Of a DNA stretch of 64,000 nucleotides, positions 48,810-59,860 are shown piece by piece. The position numbers were made by a program, and so were the translations under genes. The stretch covers positions 25,835,501 to 25,899,500 of the forward strand of contig CM046870.1 of the NCBI GenBank assembly GCA_025617745.1. Direction: 5' to 3'. The notes beneath the pieces were generated by a model. The model was not told the origin of the DNA. It was given only the letters and a program-made list of their open reading frames with translations, and did not search any database. Source of the DNA: Heliocidaris erythrogramma. Taxonomy: Eukaryota > Echinodermata > Echinoidea > Camarodonta > Echinometridae. The first letter of the stretch is position 1, and every line of letters starts with the position of its first letter.

Positions 48810-51800
48810 ATGTGGAATTCCGACTCTGATCGTGAACCGGATGTTGACTATTATGATTACGATGAGGAGGAGGAAGCAAGTAGAGCAATCTTAGAAAAAG
48901 AAAAATTCGAGGTAAGAGCATGAAGAACCAAAATTGGATGTTTTCACGTTCGGTGTTGGTGATAGTGCTGGTGTTTAGAGCAAAAATCTTCCTAAAATCT
49001 AGCTCCAACACCGCTGTTCTCTTTTTTTATGCCTTCATTTTCGGGTTGTCCTTTCGTTAACGCGATATCTCAAGAACCATTTGAGCTATGAACTTCAAAC
49101 TCGGTACTAGTATATGTATCACCATATATAGAAAGGCGATCTGATTAGATTGGTGGGTATGAAGTCAAAGGTCAAAGGTTACAGAGGTCAATCCTGAAAT
49201 TTCAGGTTTTAGCCTCATTCATGCAATATCTCAAGAACCATTTGAAGTATGAACTTGGTGCCAGTATGCATCCCCATAGTAAGACAAACTGATTAGATTT
49301 TCGGGTAAGTAGATCAAAGGTCGAAGGTAATAGAGGCCATTTACCATGAATTTTCCGTTTTTTAGCCTCGTTATTGCATATCTCTTGAACAGTGTGAACC
49401 ATTAACTTGCATGCATCACCGTAGTGAGATGAAGTGATTCGATTTTAGGTTTAGTTGGTCAAAGGTCAGAGGTCATCAAGGTCACTATGCGTGAAATGAA
49501 AGATTTGTTAGTTTTGTGATCATCATATTTCAACTACATGTATTTTAAACGAAGAAGCTTGATGGGAGGAATTTTAATTTATAAACAAATTTTTAGGCAT
49601 TTTACTCTCAGTGTTAAAGATCGTATGCTCGATCTGTAACACAAGTCAGAAAAAATTGGAACCAGCGGGATTCGAACCTGTCATCTACTGCTTGCCGGGC
49701 AGCGACTTAACCACCAGGCTATTGTGGTTCACGGCCAAGTCACGATGAACTGGAATCAAATACACAAGATCCTCTTCTTTCTGACTCGCTGACTCTCTAA
49801 CTTTCTGACTCATTTTTCATTTGTTTGCCAGACCTTCAAAATTCGCTGAGTGGGGGGGGGGGGGGGGGGGGGGGGGGTGGTGGGGGTCCAGTTCGCCTCC
49901 ATAATTCCCTGGCAAGCAAAAAAATAAAAGGTCTTCATTCTAAAAGGGGGCACAATCGAGTAAATGGCGGAGCGTCTATGCTCAAAATGCACACTTTTCT
50001 TCCAAAAGGGGGGGGGGGGGGCACTGGCCGGAAGTGCCGCCCCCCCCCCCCTGGATCCGCCAATGATGTCATTCACAAAAAGCTTGTTAGCCCAAACGAA
50101 GCCACCGGGCTTTCCCCTTAATAGAGCCCCCACAAAGGGCCCCAAGTCGGGTCGATTTCAACTCATCCAACCTAGCACCTGTTCAGTTATGGCATTCATC
50201 GATTCATGCTTCACAGAGCAGGATCTTTTTGAAAATGACATGTAAAAACGAGTGTTTCCATTTGGTAACCCATTTTTTGACACCCTGACACACTTTTTGC
50301 CTTTCACTTTGTACACAGGACCTGTTCAAAATAATTTTCTTCAGCCAGTTTCTGTGATTGCACTATGCAATTAGGCCCGGCTCACACGAGGCGTCATTTG
50401 ATAACGTAAGGATTGCGTCAGTGACATGTACGGGTTATGCTGCGTCATGGAATAGTGATATCGTCTAAACAGTGAATGCAAAATAAATAGTGCCAAAATA
50501 TTTTAATAACTGGCGTATGGGTTAATTGCCTTCACAGCTTCGATTAGCGCAGGTACTGACGTAATCGTAATCGTGTGAGCCGGGCTTTACATATATATAC
50601 CTGCATGTCCGCCACTCCCTTCGTGCAGCCTGTATAGCCCGCTGAAAACTAGGAATCGTCCCACTCAACCAATAATTTCATTTAATTCAAAGAAATTCAT
50701 GCAACATTGAACAGCTAAGAATGTGTGTAGCTACGCATAAGCCGATGTTCTGTCCCCACTCATTGGTCTATGTATATTATATCTTTAACGTCAGTGTACA
50801 CGGTCGACCCCGATTTAGTGTCATGAAGTCGAATCTTGCGCTAGGCCAGCCGCCATTACACCTCCACGTCAAGGAGTTGCGTCAGTGCCTAGAGACTGTG
50901 TCCGGACCTGTCCTTTGCATTTGCATGTGTGTTCTCGAACGGCGCAGTGGAATTGACGCCTTGTGTTAAAAGGGCATATGCATAATAACTGCGTCCGTCA
51001 GGGATAGCGAATATTTTGCTGTTCAGGTAATTCACATACATGTACATACAACTTGTTTTTATCTCACTTTATCTTCTTGTTTTTCTTGCGATAGGCTGCG
51101 CAAATGGACTTACTGACAGGCCAACACGTTAAATCAGGTTCCACGGCAATTGGAAACATGCACCCATTATACAACAACGAACGCTTCAGTGACATAACTT
51201 TGAAAGTAGACGAGCGCATTTTCTACGCACACCGTTTAATCCTTAGCGCCTGGAGTGACGTATTTAAGACGATGCTGTGTAACCCTACGTGGCAAGCCCA
51301 AAACACATCTTCGATGACTCACCAAACCCTCGTCGAAGAGGAGCATTGCGAAAAGGTATTTGGTGATTTCCTAAAATTTCTCTACACATCAGGAGTCAAC
51401 TTGTCTGAAGATAATGTGTTGCCATTGATTCGATTGGCAGAAAAATACCTTGTACCGGAGCTGCGGACATTATGCGAAGGGTTTATCTCAGAGAATCGCA
51501 GCAATGTCAAGGTGACATTGTCTGTTCTTCAGTCAGCGTCCGAACTCGCAATGCCAGAAATGGCAGAACTTTGCTCTCGAAATCTTGCGAGTCATTTCAA
51601 TTTGTTGACCAATGAAATTATTACCCGCATTGACGAGGACACCATGGTATCTCTCTTGGACAGCAAGCATGAATTGGTAGTGGATGATGAATACTCTGTT
51701 TTCAAAAAGATTGAACCGTGGTTGGAAAAGTGCCAAGACAATAATATCTTCATGAAAGTTATCTCGCTTATCCGATTTCCTTACATGAGTGCGTCTCAAC

Positions 51801-52402
51801 TAAAGCAAGCAACCGATACTAAGGTTTTCTACAGGGTGGAGGCCTTGTCATCTGACTTCTGTCTCACTATCTGGCAACTACAGTCATTGTACAACGAGAG
51901 AAACCTGGAGGACCTGCCAGAAGACTTTCCTCGGCCGAGGTTGTACTGTAAAAAGAACGAAACAGTTACGGTGCAATGGTATGGTGTCGCTACCGTGGAA
52001 GAGCGAGGAGAAACTTTTGTTAACCGTATCATCCCGTTGGTTGGGAAACGCATCAACGCCAAAGTCATTTTTGTGCAAGAGGCGCCGCACCAAGTCTCGA
52101 TTAATGCGACAAGCATATCTAACGCTGCAAAAATTCTAATTGTGATCTCATTAGAGCGTACCTCTAAGGTAAAACTTGGGGTTGAAGTAAGATTTACTGG
52201 AGGAGTGACGCAGTATTTCACGGAAGCAGACCAGACACATCATCAGTTATTTCCTGAATCGTTCACCTTCATTGTGACCACCTATCGGAAGGCTTCATGT
52301 CTTGAAATACAGATCCGACTATCAGCAATTATGGAAGAAGAAGTGGAAAAGAATGTCGACGAGAATGTTGGCGAGCAGAGGTTGGTCTCTTATGCTGAAT
52401 AA
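48810..52402 (+). CDS. BTB-BACK domain protein, BTBD17-like (gene B)
   Basis: The main exon is 51095-52402 (436 codons with stop), after the acceptor TTTTTCTTGCGATAG. A plausible first coding exon, 48810-48911, starts at ATG, encodes an acidic peptide (MWNSDSDREPDVDYYDYDEE...) and ends FE at a good donor GAG|GTAAGA in phase 0, matching the phase of the large exon. The model gives 469 residues. If that exon is not used, the ATG at 51104 gives 432. BTB: FSDITLKVDERIFYAHRLIL, FLKFLYTSGVNLSEDN. BACK-like: LCSRNLASHFN, WLEKCQDNNIF, LIRFPYMSASQL. The C-terminal domain opens with PRPRLYCKK and resembles the other two genes. No signal peptide or membrane segment is seen. The intron of about 2.2 kb holds several repeats. 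Function unknown. The likely role is protein-protein adaptor, by family. Confidence 0.83.
49045..49500. repeat. Degenerate ~146-bp tandem repeat carrying AGGTCA half-sites
   Basis: Three diverged units, each with ATATCTCAAGAACCATTTGA-like, TATGAACTT, TGATTAGATT and GGTCAAAGGTCA-like blocks (the last at about 49163, 49311 and 49455). In gene B intron 1. The AGGTCA direct repeats with one-base spacing resemble nuclear-receptor DR1 sites, but they may simply be part of the repeat. Confidence 0.7.
49659..49730 (-). pseudogene. tRNA-like sequence (tRNA pseudogene or SINE head)
   Basis: Minus strand: six acceptor pairs (GAACCA with TGGTTC), a box-A-like TAGCCTGGTGG, an anticodon-like arm GCTGC-CCGGCAA-GCAGT, a box-B-like GGTTCGAATCC and a T run after the 3' end. 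Position 33 is C instead of T and the T stem has mismatches, so a functional tRNA is unlikely. Confidence 0.6.
49851..50065. repeat. Long poly-G tract and G/C-run dispersed repeat, copy 2
   Basis: About 27 G (49851-49877), then an inverted relative of the repeat at 37815-37950: AAAGGTCTTCATT, GGGGGCACAA, AAATGGCGGA, TTTTCTTCCAAAAG, a G run (about 50010-50020), a C run (about 50040-50051) and GATCCGCCAATG. Confidence 0.8.
50374..50586. mobile_element. MITE with TTA flanks, ~213 bp, in gene B intron 1
   Basis: The ends GGCCCGGCTCACACGA and TCGTGTGAGCCGGGCT are inverted repeats (one mismatch) with TTA immediately outside each end, a possible 3-bp target duplication of PIF/Harbinger type. The ends resemble those of the MITE at 23276-23695 (AGCCC...). 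Confidence 0.8.
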
Positions 52403-52746
52403 TTCTGGATATGGGGCCTATTTAATTTTCCAGGGCCTATTTAATTTTAGATTGTTAGATAGTGTTAGATTGGACAGGAAATCCTGACAATACAAGGAGA
52501 TCGATTGTTAAAACATCATACAAAGATAACATGGGAAGATAAGCAGTGATAAACATGATAAGACTCAAATGAAATCTGTGGTAATGGAATATAATAGTGA
52601 AATATAGAAACCATACTGGAAAAGAGAGAGAGGGGTATTTAATGTGTCTGTTACCTTCAAAATGTAAAATTTTCCCGCTTTCGAGTTGCATGGAGTACTC
52701 CAGGCGGACCCGGTCAAGTCATTCAGGCCCTCAAATATGGCCCTCT

Positions 52747-52752
52747 AATAAA
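52747..52752 (+). promoter_or_regulatory. Candidate polyadenylation signal of BTB gene B
   Basis: AATAAA about 345 bp after the stop codon. Confidence 0.4.
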
Positions 52753-52863
52753 GCCTATAAAACATCGACTTCTTGGAAACTGTAATGAGAATTAAGATAG
52801 GCTACCCCCGTATAACACTTGGGGTTGAAATATTATTTGGGAGATAATAAAGTACGTTTTCCG

Positions 52864-53260
52864 TCGCTCGCTTCGCTTAATCACAAAACTTTGAAGTAGT
52901 TTCCGGCAGTGAGGACCATGAATATTTCCTTAGTCTTTATTGTAATAATTATGTCCATGAATGTTCATTGTTATGACAGTTTTCGGGCACGTCACTGCCT
53001 TATTGTCGCCATGGCGCCCAGATATTAGGGTTACCTTACTTTCTATATTGAAACTGGCAACAGCAAATAAAAGTTTTTCTTCGCTCGCTTCGCTCGCTCG
53101 CAAATCTTAGAAATTAGATAGTTTCGGGCAGCGAGGTGCATGAATATTTCCATAGGATGCTACTGCAATATTCAGGTACGTCGCTGCCCTATCGCCATGG
53201 CACCCGAATACTCGTTAGTTCCACTTTCTATATCGAAATGAGCAGCAGCAAAGTAAAGGG
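52864..53260. repeat. Two diverged copies of a ~218-bp repeat
   Basis: Units start CGCTCGCTTCGCT at 52864 and 53082 and share CATGAATATTTCC, GGCACGTC/GGTACGTC followed by GCTGCC or ACTGCC, CGCCATGGC, and CTTTCTATAT followed by GAAA. No coding region. Confidence 0.7.
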
Positions 53261-53429
53261 CATCTTTCCTCGCTATATATAATACACTAAGATTTATATG
53301 GCATATTGGGGACAGTTTGTATATGAGTAAGCGTATTAATTGAAGATGACCCGACACACAAATCTGTTATGTAATTCAGTACTACTGCTGCATTTTCCTG
53401 AAACAATTTGCCTTTCAGGCTTTCAGTAT

Positions 53430-53567
53430 GAAATTGTGGGCAGGCGCGATGGGAACGTCGGGCTCGGACAATGAAAGTGGGGGCACCTTTTGTTTTGTGG
53501 AGAAAAGGTCCCCCCCCCCCCTTCCATTGTCCGAGCCCGACGCTCCGACCCGCCTGCCAACAATTTC
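53430..53567. mobile_element. Hairpin MITE, 138 bp
   Basis: GAAATTGT...GGCAGGCG and CGTCGGGCTCGGACAATG on the left pair with CATTGTCCGAGCCCGACG and CGCCTGCC...CAATTTC on the right. The loop contains a C run (about 53508-53521). Confidence 0.82.
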
Positions 53568-53682
53568 ATTTGTAATTTGATAGAAGAACCCCTAAGCTGT
53601 ATGAGAATCTCCTTTAAATATTTTGCAACATTTATTGGGAGAGACTTATTCGAAATGATAATTTTTTTTCTGGGCAGCGCTG

Positions 53683-54046
53683 TATACACCCAGCATAAAA
53701 AATAAGGAAACTCCACTTTGATCTATTATGTTTCTCTAAAATGAGAACAATATAGGTGTCGTATTGAGTATCAATTTAAAGCTTTAAATCCTCAAACAAT
53801 TTGTACGAACATCATCAAGCATACCCAAAGCCAAAATATCGCTCATGTCTCAACATTTAAGGTTTGACCCTTCCTCTCATTTACGCCGCCTGCACACGCC
53901 CCATTCAGCAAATCATCAAGTATGTTATGGTTTGACAGGGAATTGTCCAAGCTTTAAAATGATACTCAATACGACCTATATTGTTCTCATTTGAAAGAAA
54001 TATAATAGATCAAAGTCGAGTTTCCTTAATTTTTGTGCTGGGTATA
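53683..54046. mobile_element. MITE with ~100-bp terminal inverted repeats
   Basis: The left arm ACCCAGCATAAAAAATAAGG...GAGAACAATATAGG...TATTGAGTATCA has its complement at 53965-54045. Flanked by TATA. It ends 13 bp before the Tc1/mariner derivative. Confidence 0.85.
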
Positions 54047-54058
54047 TACATATAAATA

Positions 54059-56044
54059 CACTCAACCAAAAAAGTTTTTTCATCTCAAAAAGTATTTTAC
54101 CGATTTTGATCATTCAAACGGTAATGAATATGGAATTTTCTCACCCAGAAAATGAAAGGAATGTGTCTGCCAATTGATGGCATTGTTGGTGTGAAATCAT
54201 GCATTTATGACAAAAGGTGTGAAAAAATATCTTGCATTTTTGTGATTTTGTGTCAGCTTCTACACGAATAACAAGAGAATCATGCATGTTTCTTAACTTT
54301 CAAGCACCATTTATTGCATGTCACTCTATGTTTTACTGTTAATAAGCATCACAATGAAGGAAGTGTTCAATAATTGATAGGTCCACCATCTGCTTCGATC
54401 AGATCATGACACCTCTTCAGCATACTGTTGATCAAAGTTTGTATGCGACGTGATCCAGGATGGCCCAGACCCTCTGCGAAATGCGCTAGAATTCCTCCAA
54501 AGAGGTATCCTCCTTCACCTGCTTGTTGGCTTTCTGCTTGACGTTATCCCAGAGGTTCTCGATGGGGTTGCAGTCGGGAAATATTGCAGGCCCCATACGC
54601 TCAATGTCATTTTCCTCCAGAAAATGATCACACTGAGTTTCCGAATAGCCCGTGGCTTTAGGCCAAGTCTCATCGCCACCTCTTTAACGGGCACTCCAGC
54701 CTCGAGGAAGGCATGTAGCTCCACCTCTTTCGAAGATTTATTGGCGCGGCATGATCCAACATAGCCATAAAACACAGTTAGGCCACCTCCAATAAAGACG
54801 ACTTCGGCTACTCTGATCCCCAACAATTTCATATTGAAAGGCCTATTGTTTCAGAAAAATGCATGCTTTTGAAAAATGGTTCCACTAAGACCAATGCAGC
54901 AGTAGTAATGAATTACATAGCAGATTTGTGTGTCGGGTCATCTTCAATGAAGATACTTACTCGTATATTTACAAAATGTACCCAATATGCCATATAAAAA
55001 TTAAAGTGCAACTTTTTATTTGCACATCGTATCAGAAAATACCTTTTTTTATGATGAATACCTTTTTTTATTTCCAATAAAGACGACTTCGGCTACTGTG
55101 ATCCCCAACAATTTCATATTGAAAGGCCTATTGTTTCAGAAAAATGCATGCTTTTGAAAAATGGTTCCACTAAGACCAATGCAGCAGTAGTAATGAATTA
55201 CATAGCAGATTTGTGTGTCGGGTCATCTTCAATGAAGATACTTACTCGTATATTTACAAAATGTACCCAATATGCCATATAAAAATTAAAGTGCAACTTT
55301 TTATTTGCACATTGTATCAGAAAATACCTTTTTTTATGATGAATACCTTTTTTTATTTCCAATAAAGACGACTTCGGCTACTGTGATCCCCAACAATTTC
55401 ATATTGAAAGGCCTATTGTTTCAGAAAAATGCATGCTTTTGAAAAATGGTTCCACTAAGACCAATGCAGCAGTAGTAATGAATTACATAGCAGATTTGTG
55501 TGTCGGGTCATCTTCAATGAAGATACTTACTCGTATATTTACAAAATGTACCCAATATGCCATATAAAAATTAAAGTGCAACTTTTTATTTGCACATTGT
55601 ATCAGAAAATACCTTTTTTTATGATGAATACCTTTTTTTATTTCCAATAAAGACGACTTCGGCTACTGTGATCCCCAACAATTTCATATTGAAAGGCCTA
55701 TTGTTTCAGAAAAATGCATGCTTTTGAAAAATGGTTCCACTAAGACCAATGCAGCAGTAGTAATGAATTTGTGTGTCGGGTCATCTTCAATGAAGATGCT
55801 TACTCGTATATTTACAAAATGTAACCAATATGCCATATAAAAATTAAAGTGCAACTTTTTATTTGCACATTGTATCAGAAAATACCTTTTTTTATGATGA
55901 AAACGTAATTCTATGGCAACCATTTACCATTCACATTGTGCGTAGGACAATTGCGCATCCATTACCGTTTGTGAGATCAAAATCGGCAAAATATTTGAGA
56001 TATATGAAAAAAAAGTTAGGGGGACTTACTCATTTGGTCGAGTG
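54059..56044 (-). mobile_element. Tc1/mariner derivative with internal tandem expansion
   Basis: The terminal repeats CACTCAACCAAA (from 54059) and its relative CACTCGACCAAA (complement, ending 56044) share CCGATTTTGATC and AAACGGTAATG inward. TA precedes the left end. On the minus strand lie an N-terminal helix-turn-helix region (about 54740-54650: LEAGVPVKEVAMRLGLKPRA) and the catalytic C-terminus (about 54620-54385: FPDCNPIENLWDNVKQKANK, then after a stop and frameshift LINSMLKRCHDLIEADGG). The part between them, including the first two catalytic Asp residues, is deleted, so the element cannot move itself. Confidence 0.82.
54791..55908. repeat. 285-bp tandem repeat, four near-identical copies
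   Basis: Units start AATAAAGACGACTTCGGCTA at 54791, 55076, 55361 and 55646, exactly 285 bp apart. The last unit has a short deletion (about 16 bp around ACATAGCAGA). Only a handful of single-base differences. The unit includes the N-terminal end of the Tc1/mariner frame plus flanking non-coding sequence. Confidence 0.96.
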
Positions 56045-56062
56045 CATATATATATATATATA

Positions 56063-57128
56063 ATTTAAAGTAAGATGAAGTTCACTCCGAGAATAAAGAC
56101 ATAGTAGATATCCGTAGGTTTGCTTCCACAAGCGCTTTCGTTTAATTCTTCAGGTGATTTAAAAAATTACTTGAAATCAACTATATTATACTTGGTGAAC
56201 CCGGACACAACCTAGACGCCGTAATTTCAGAACAATCGCAAAGCTTGGACGAACTCCTTTTGTCTGCACACAAGAGGTTCATGCGATTGAATGTAAGCGG
56301 CTTCCAGAAAGCGTAAATGCGCTGAGCTTCTGGCCCGGGGCATAATTGAGAATTGATCGTCGCCGACGATCAATTTGCCTGTCGTATAGTATCTCTCGAA
56401 ACTTTCTACCTATATTTATTATTTACCGTACATTATGCTTGATTTGAGTTCTATACCCGTATGTATATTGTAACCGACTCTTATGCTTGTAAAATCTAGA
56501 TGTGTTTATTATGTAAAAGTGGAACAAATAAACTTCAAACTCCCAACAAACTTCAAATATATCTCTACGATTTCAAGCGGTATGTTTTGTTTTTTATGAT
56601 TATTTTTTTTTATAGGGGACAGATACATTTGAAACATTGGTGTTATCTGCAATATAGAACAAAGAAAGAGAATGACTCACAAATAGTAGGCCTTCTTTTA
56701 ACTATTTTGCCACTGTGCGATTTGGTAATGAGTGGTCTCAATATCTCATGGTTAAGAAAATATTGCACGAGAAGGAGCTTTGCCTATGTTTAGTGTACGT
56801 ACGACAAATTAAAATAGTATCAATGGTATTGATTAATACTTCGAAATTTCTGCTATCAATCTATGACCAGCTTCAATTTTACCATGACCATTTTTGAATA
56901 ATTGTATCCTGAGTTGTTGTTAATGTTGAGATTAATGTAAATAAACTCAAAGTCGAAATTTAAACGCAATCCTATCGATTTGAGTATTGTAGGTGTACAT
57001 GTTAACCCCCCCCCCCCCCCAACCACCCCTCCTCTCCTCCTATCAATGGCCGAGAGAAAATAACTTTCATATGAAAAAGTGTAACCCTAAAACGCACAGA
57101 GCGTCCTCCTGCACACTAGTAGTGTAAC
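56063..57128. other. Non-coding spacer
   Basis: AT-rich, with a C run at about 57006-57020. No supported gene. Confidence 0.5.
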
Positions 57129-57168
57129 CCCGGCGACCGACCCGGCCCTCGCCGGGTCGGTCGCCGGG
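57129..57168. repeat. Perfect GC-rich hairpin (18-bp stem, 4-nt loop)
   Basis: CCCGGCGACCGACCCGGC, loop CCTC, GCCGGGTCGGTCGCCGGG. It stands at the left edge of the palindromic complex that follows. Confidence 0.9.
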
Positions 57169-58050
57169 ACGTGATATTTACGTCGTGGTTTTCGTCTTTT
57201 TTACGTCCTGTAATTACGTCAATAAGACGACAACTTGCACCAACGCAAGACGTCAAGAGGACGTCTTATTTTGACGTCATCTCTACGTCTTCATTCCTCT
57301 TCCCTGATAGCGGAAAGTGTTAAAAATGACGTGATATTTACGTCGCGGTTTTCGTCTTTTTTACGTCCTGTAATTACGTCAATAAGACGACAACTTGCAC
57401 CAACGCAAGACGTCAAGAGGACGTCTTATTTTGACGTCATCTCTACGTCTTGTACACTGTAAAAACTAAAGTGCTACTTTTAGGGGCATGTATAGTGACT
57501 GCACCTGAAATGCTGTTTATAACACTTGTAGTGTGCTAATTTACCAGCAAAAAAAAATGTGACCGTGGCGAGCCTCGAACCAGGTTCCGCTGATTGAGAG
57601 GCGCCGACGTTACCGATGACTAACGAATGCTTCTTGCAATCCAGTTTAGTCATGGGAGTCAAGTAGATAACATGAACTATGTGGTGTCGTAAATTCACTA
57701 TGTAACAATATGATCTGCTCTAAATCGTACGATGTGAGTTAGTCTAGCGGTAATGCCAGCAATTCTCGATCAGCGGACCCTGGTTCGAAGCTCGCCCAAA
57801 TCATTTTTTTTAATGAATGTTTAGCAGTTTAAGGAGCCGGTCCAGCTCCCGTGAAAGTGCTAAAATAGCAGGCTGTGTGCATTCAATAGCACTCTGAGTG
57901 CAGTCCCTATGCATGCCCTCAAAAAGTGCTATATACAGCACTTCAAAATAAGACGTCCTCTTGACGTCTTGCGTCGGTGCAAGTTGTCGTCTTATTGACG
58001 TAATTACAGGACGTAAAAAAAGACGAAAACCACGACGTAAATATCACGTA
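57169..58050. mobile_element. Compound palindromic element with tRNA-like modules
   Basis: An arm built of GACGTGATATTTACGTCG, TTTTCGTCTTTTTTACGTCC, AATTACGTCAATAAGACGAC and GCAAGACGTCAAGAGGACG occurs twice in tandem (about 57169-57286 and 57328-57452) and once inverted (about 57945-58050). Between them is a second inverted repeat: AAAGTGCTACTTTTAGGGGC near 57470 and AAAAAGTGCTAT-type sequence near 57930. In it sit two tRNA-like modules, minus (about 57572-57640) and plus (about 57735-57802). Both have box A and GGTTCGA box B motifs. Confidence 0.75.
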
Positions 58051-58079
58051 AGCTGGAGTAGTAAGAGAAAAAGGCCTAA

Positions 58080-59860
58080 AAATGTGCTACAAGCCGTTAT
58101 CTTTCTCTCAAAATATGCTAAAACGTCAAACCTCAAAGAGGGGAGGGGGGAATAACTCTCCTCTCCCTGCACCCACCTCTGTTACATACAGTGAAATGTT
58201 GCGTCCAAATAACTGAAAAGCAGTCCGGGCGTCGAACTATAACTTTCCGCCTAAAAAATTGTTTGCTATCAGCCGTTATCTTTCAAATTTGCTAAAACGT
58301 CAGAGCTTTCGCGCTTCGCGCGGGATGGGGGAAACTCCTCCCTCTCTGCACCCACCCCTGTATGTTACATACAGTGCAGTATTGCGTCCATTAATTGAAA
58401 AGCAGTCAGGGCGTCGAACTATAAATTTCCGCCTAAAAAATTGTTTGCTACGAGCCGTTATCTTTCAAATTTGCTAAAACGTCAGAGCGTTCGCACTTCG
58501 CGCGGGAAGGGGAAAATGTCCCACTCCCTGCACCCACCCCTGTATGTTACATACAGGGCAGTATTGCGTCCAAGTAATAGAAAAGCAATCAGGGCGTCGA
58601 ACTATAACTTTTCGCCTAAAAATATTGTTTGCTACGAGCCGTTTATCTTTCTCTTAAATTTGCTAAAACGTCAGAGCTTTCGCACTTCTCGCGGGAAGCG
58701 GGAAACGCCCCCTTCTTGCACCCATCCCTGTTACATACAGCGCAGTATTGCGTCCAATAATTGAAAAGCAGTCAGGGCGTCGAACTAACATTCCGCCTAA
58801 AAAGGTGCTAAAACGTCAAAGCTTGTGCACTTAGCGCGGGAAGCGGGAAAAGCCCCCTCATTGCACCATGCATCCCTGGTACATACAGTGCAGTGTTGCG
58901 CCTAAATAACTGAGAAGCAGTCAGGGCGTCGAACTATAACTTTCCGCAAAAAAAAATTGTTTGCTACGAGCCGTTTATCTTTTTCTTAAATTTGCTAAAA
59001 CGTCAAAGCTTTTGCACTTCGCGCGGGAAGGGGAAAACGCCCCCCTCCCTGCACCCACCCATGTATGTTACATACAGGGCAGTATTGCGTCCAAGTAATA
59101 GAAGAGCAGTCAGGGCGTCGAACTATAACTTCCCGCCTAAAAAATTGTTTGCTACGAGCCGTTTATCTTTCTCTTAAATTTGCTAAAACGCCCGGGAAGG
59201 GGGAACTTCCCCTCCCTGCACCCACCCCTGTTACATACAGTGCTGTATTGCGTCCAAAATAATTGAAAAGCAGCCAGGGCGTCGAACTAACATTCTGCCT
59301 AAAAAAGGGTGCTAAAACGTCAGAACTTTCGCGCTTCGCGCTTTCGAGGGAAATTCCCCCTCCCTGCACCCATCCCTGTTACGGTGCAGTATTACGTCCA
59401 AATAACTGAAAAGCAGTCCGGGTGTCGAAATAACTTTCCGCCTAAAAAAAGGTGCTACGGGCCGTTATCTTTCTCTCAAATTTGCTATAAAACGTCAGAG
59501 CTTTCGCACTTTGTGCGGGAAGTGGGAAATGCCCCCCTCCCTGTATGTTACATACAGGGCAATATTGCGTCCAAGTAATAGAAAAGCAGTCAGGGCGTCG
59601 AACTAACATTCCGCCGAAAAAAGGGTGCTAAAGCGTCAGAACTTTCGCGCTTTCGAGGGAAACTCCCCCCTCCCTGCACCCATCCCTGTTACAGTGCAGT
59701 ATTACGTCCAAATAACTGAAAAGCAGTCCGGACGTCGAAATAACTTTCCGCCTAAAAAAGGTGCTACGAGCCGTTATCTTTCTCTCAAATTTGCTATAAA
59801 ACGTCAGAGCTTTCGCGCTTTGCGCGGGAGGGGGAAAACTGCCCCCTCCCTGCACCCACC
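58080..59860. repeat. Satellite array, about eleven units, ~180 bp (some truncated)
   Basis: The core GCTAAAACGTCA or a close variant recurs about eleven times (near 58119, 58291, 58473, 58660, 58804, 58996, 59182, 59309, 59487, 59627, 59791). Full units add GCTACGAGCCGTTATCTTTC, CGCGCGGGAAG, CCCTGCACCCACCCCTGT, TTGCGTCCAA and AAAGCAGTCAGGGCGTCGAA. Shorter units (127-144 bp) lack the first block. Open frames here are repeat by-products. Confidence 0.95.
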
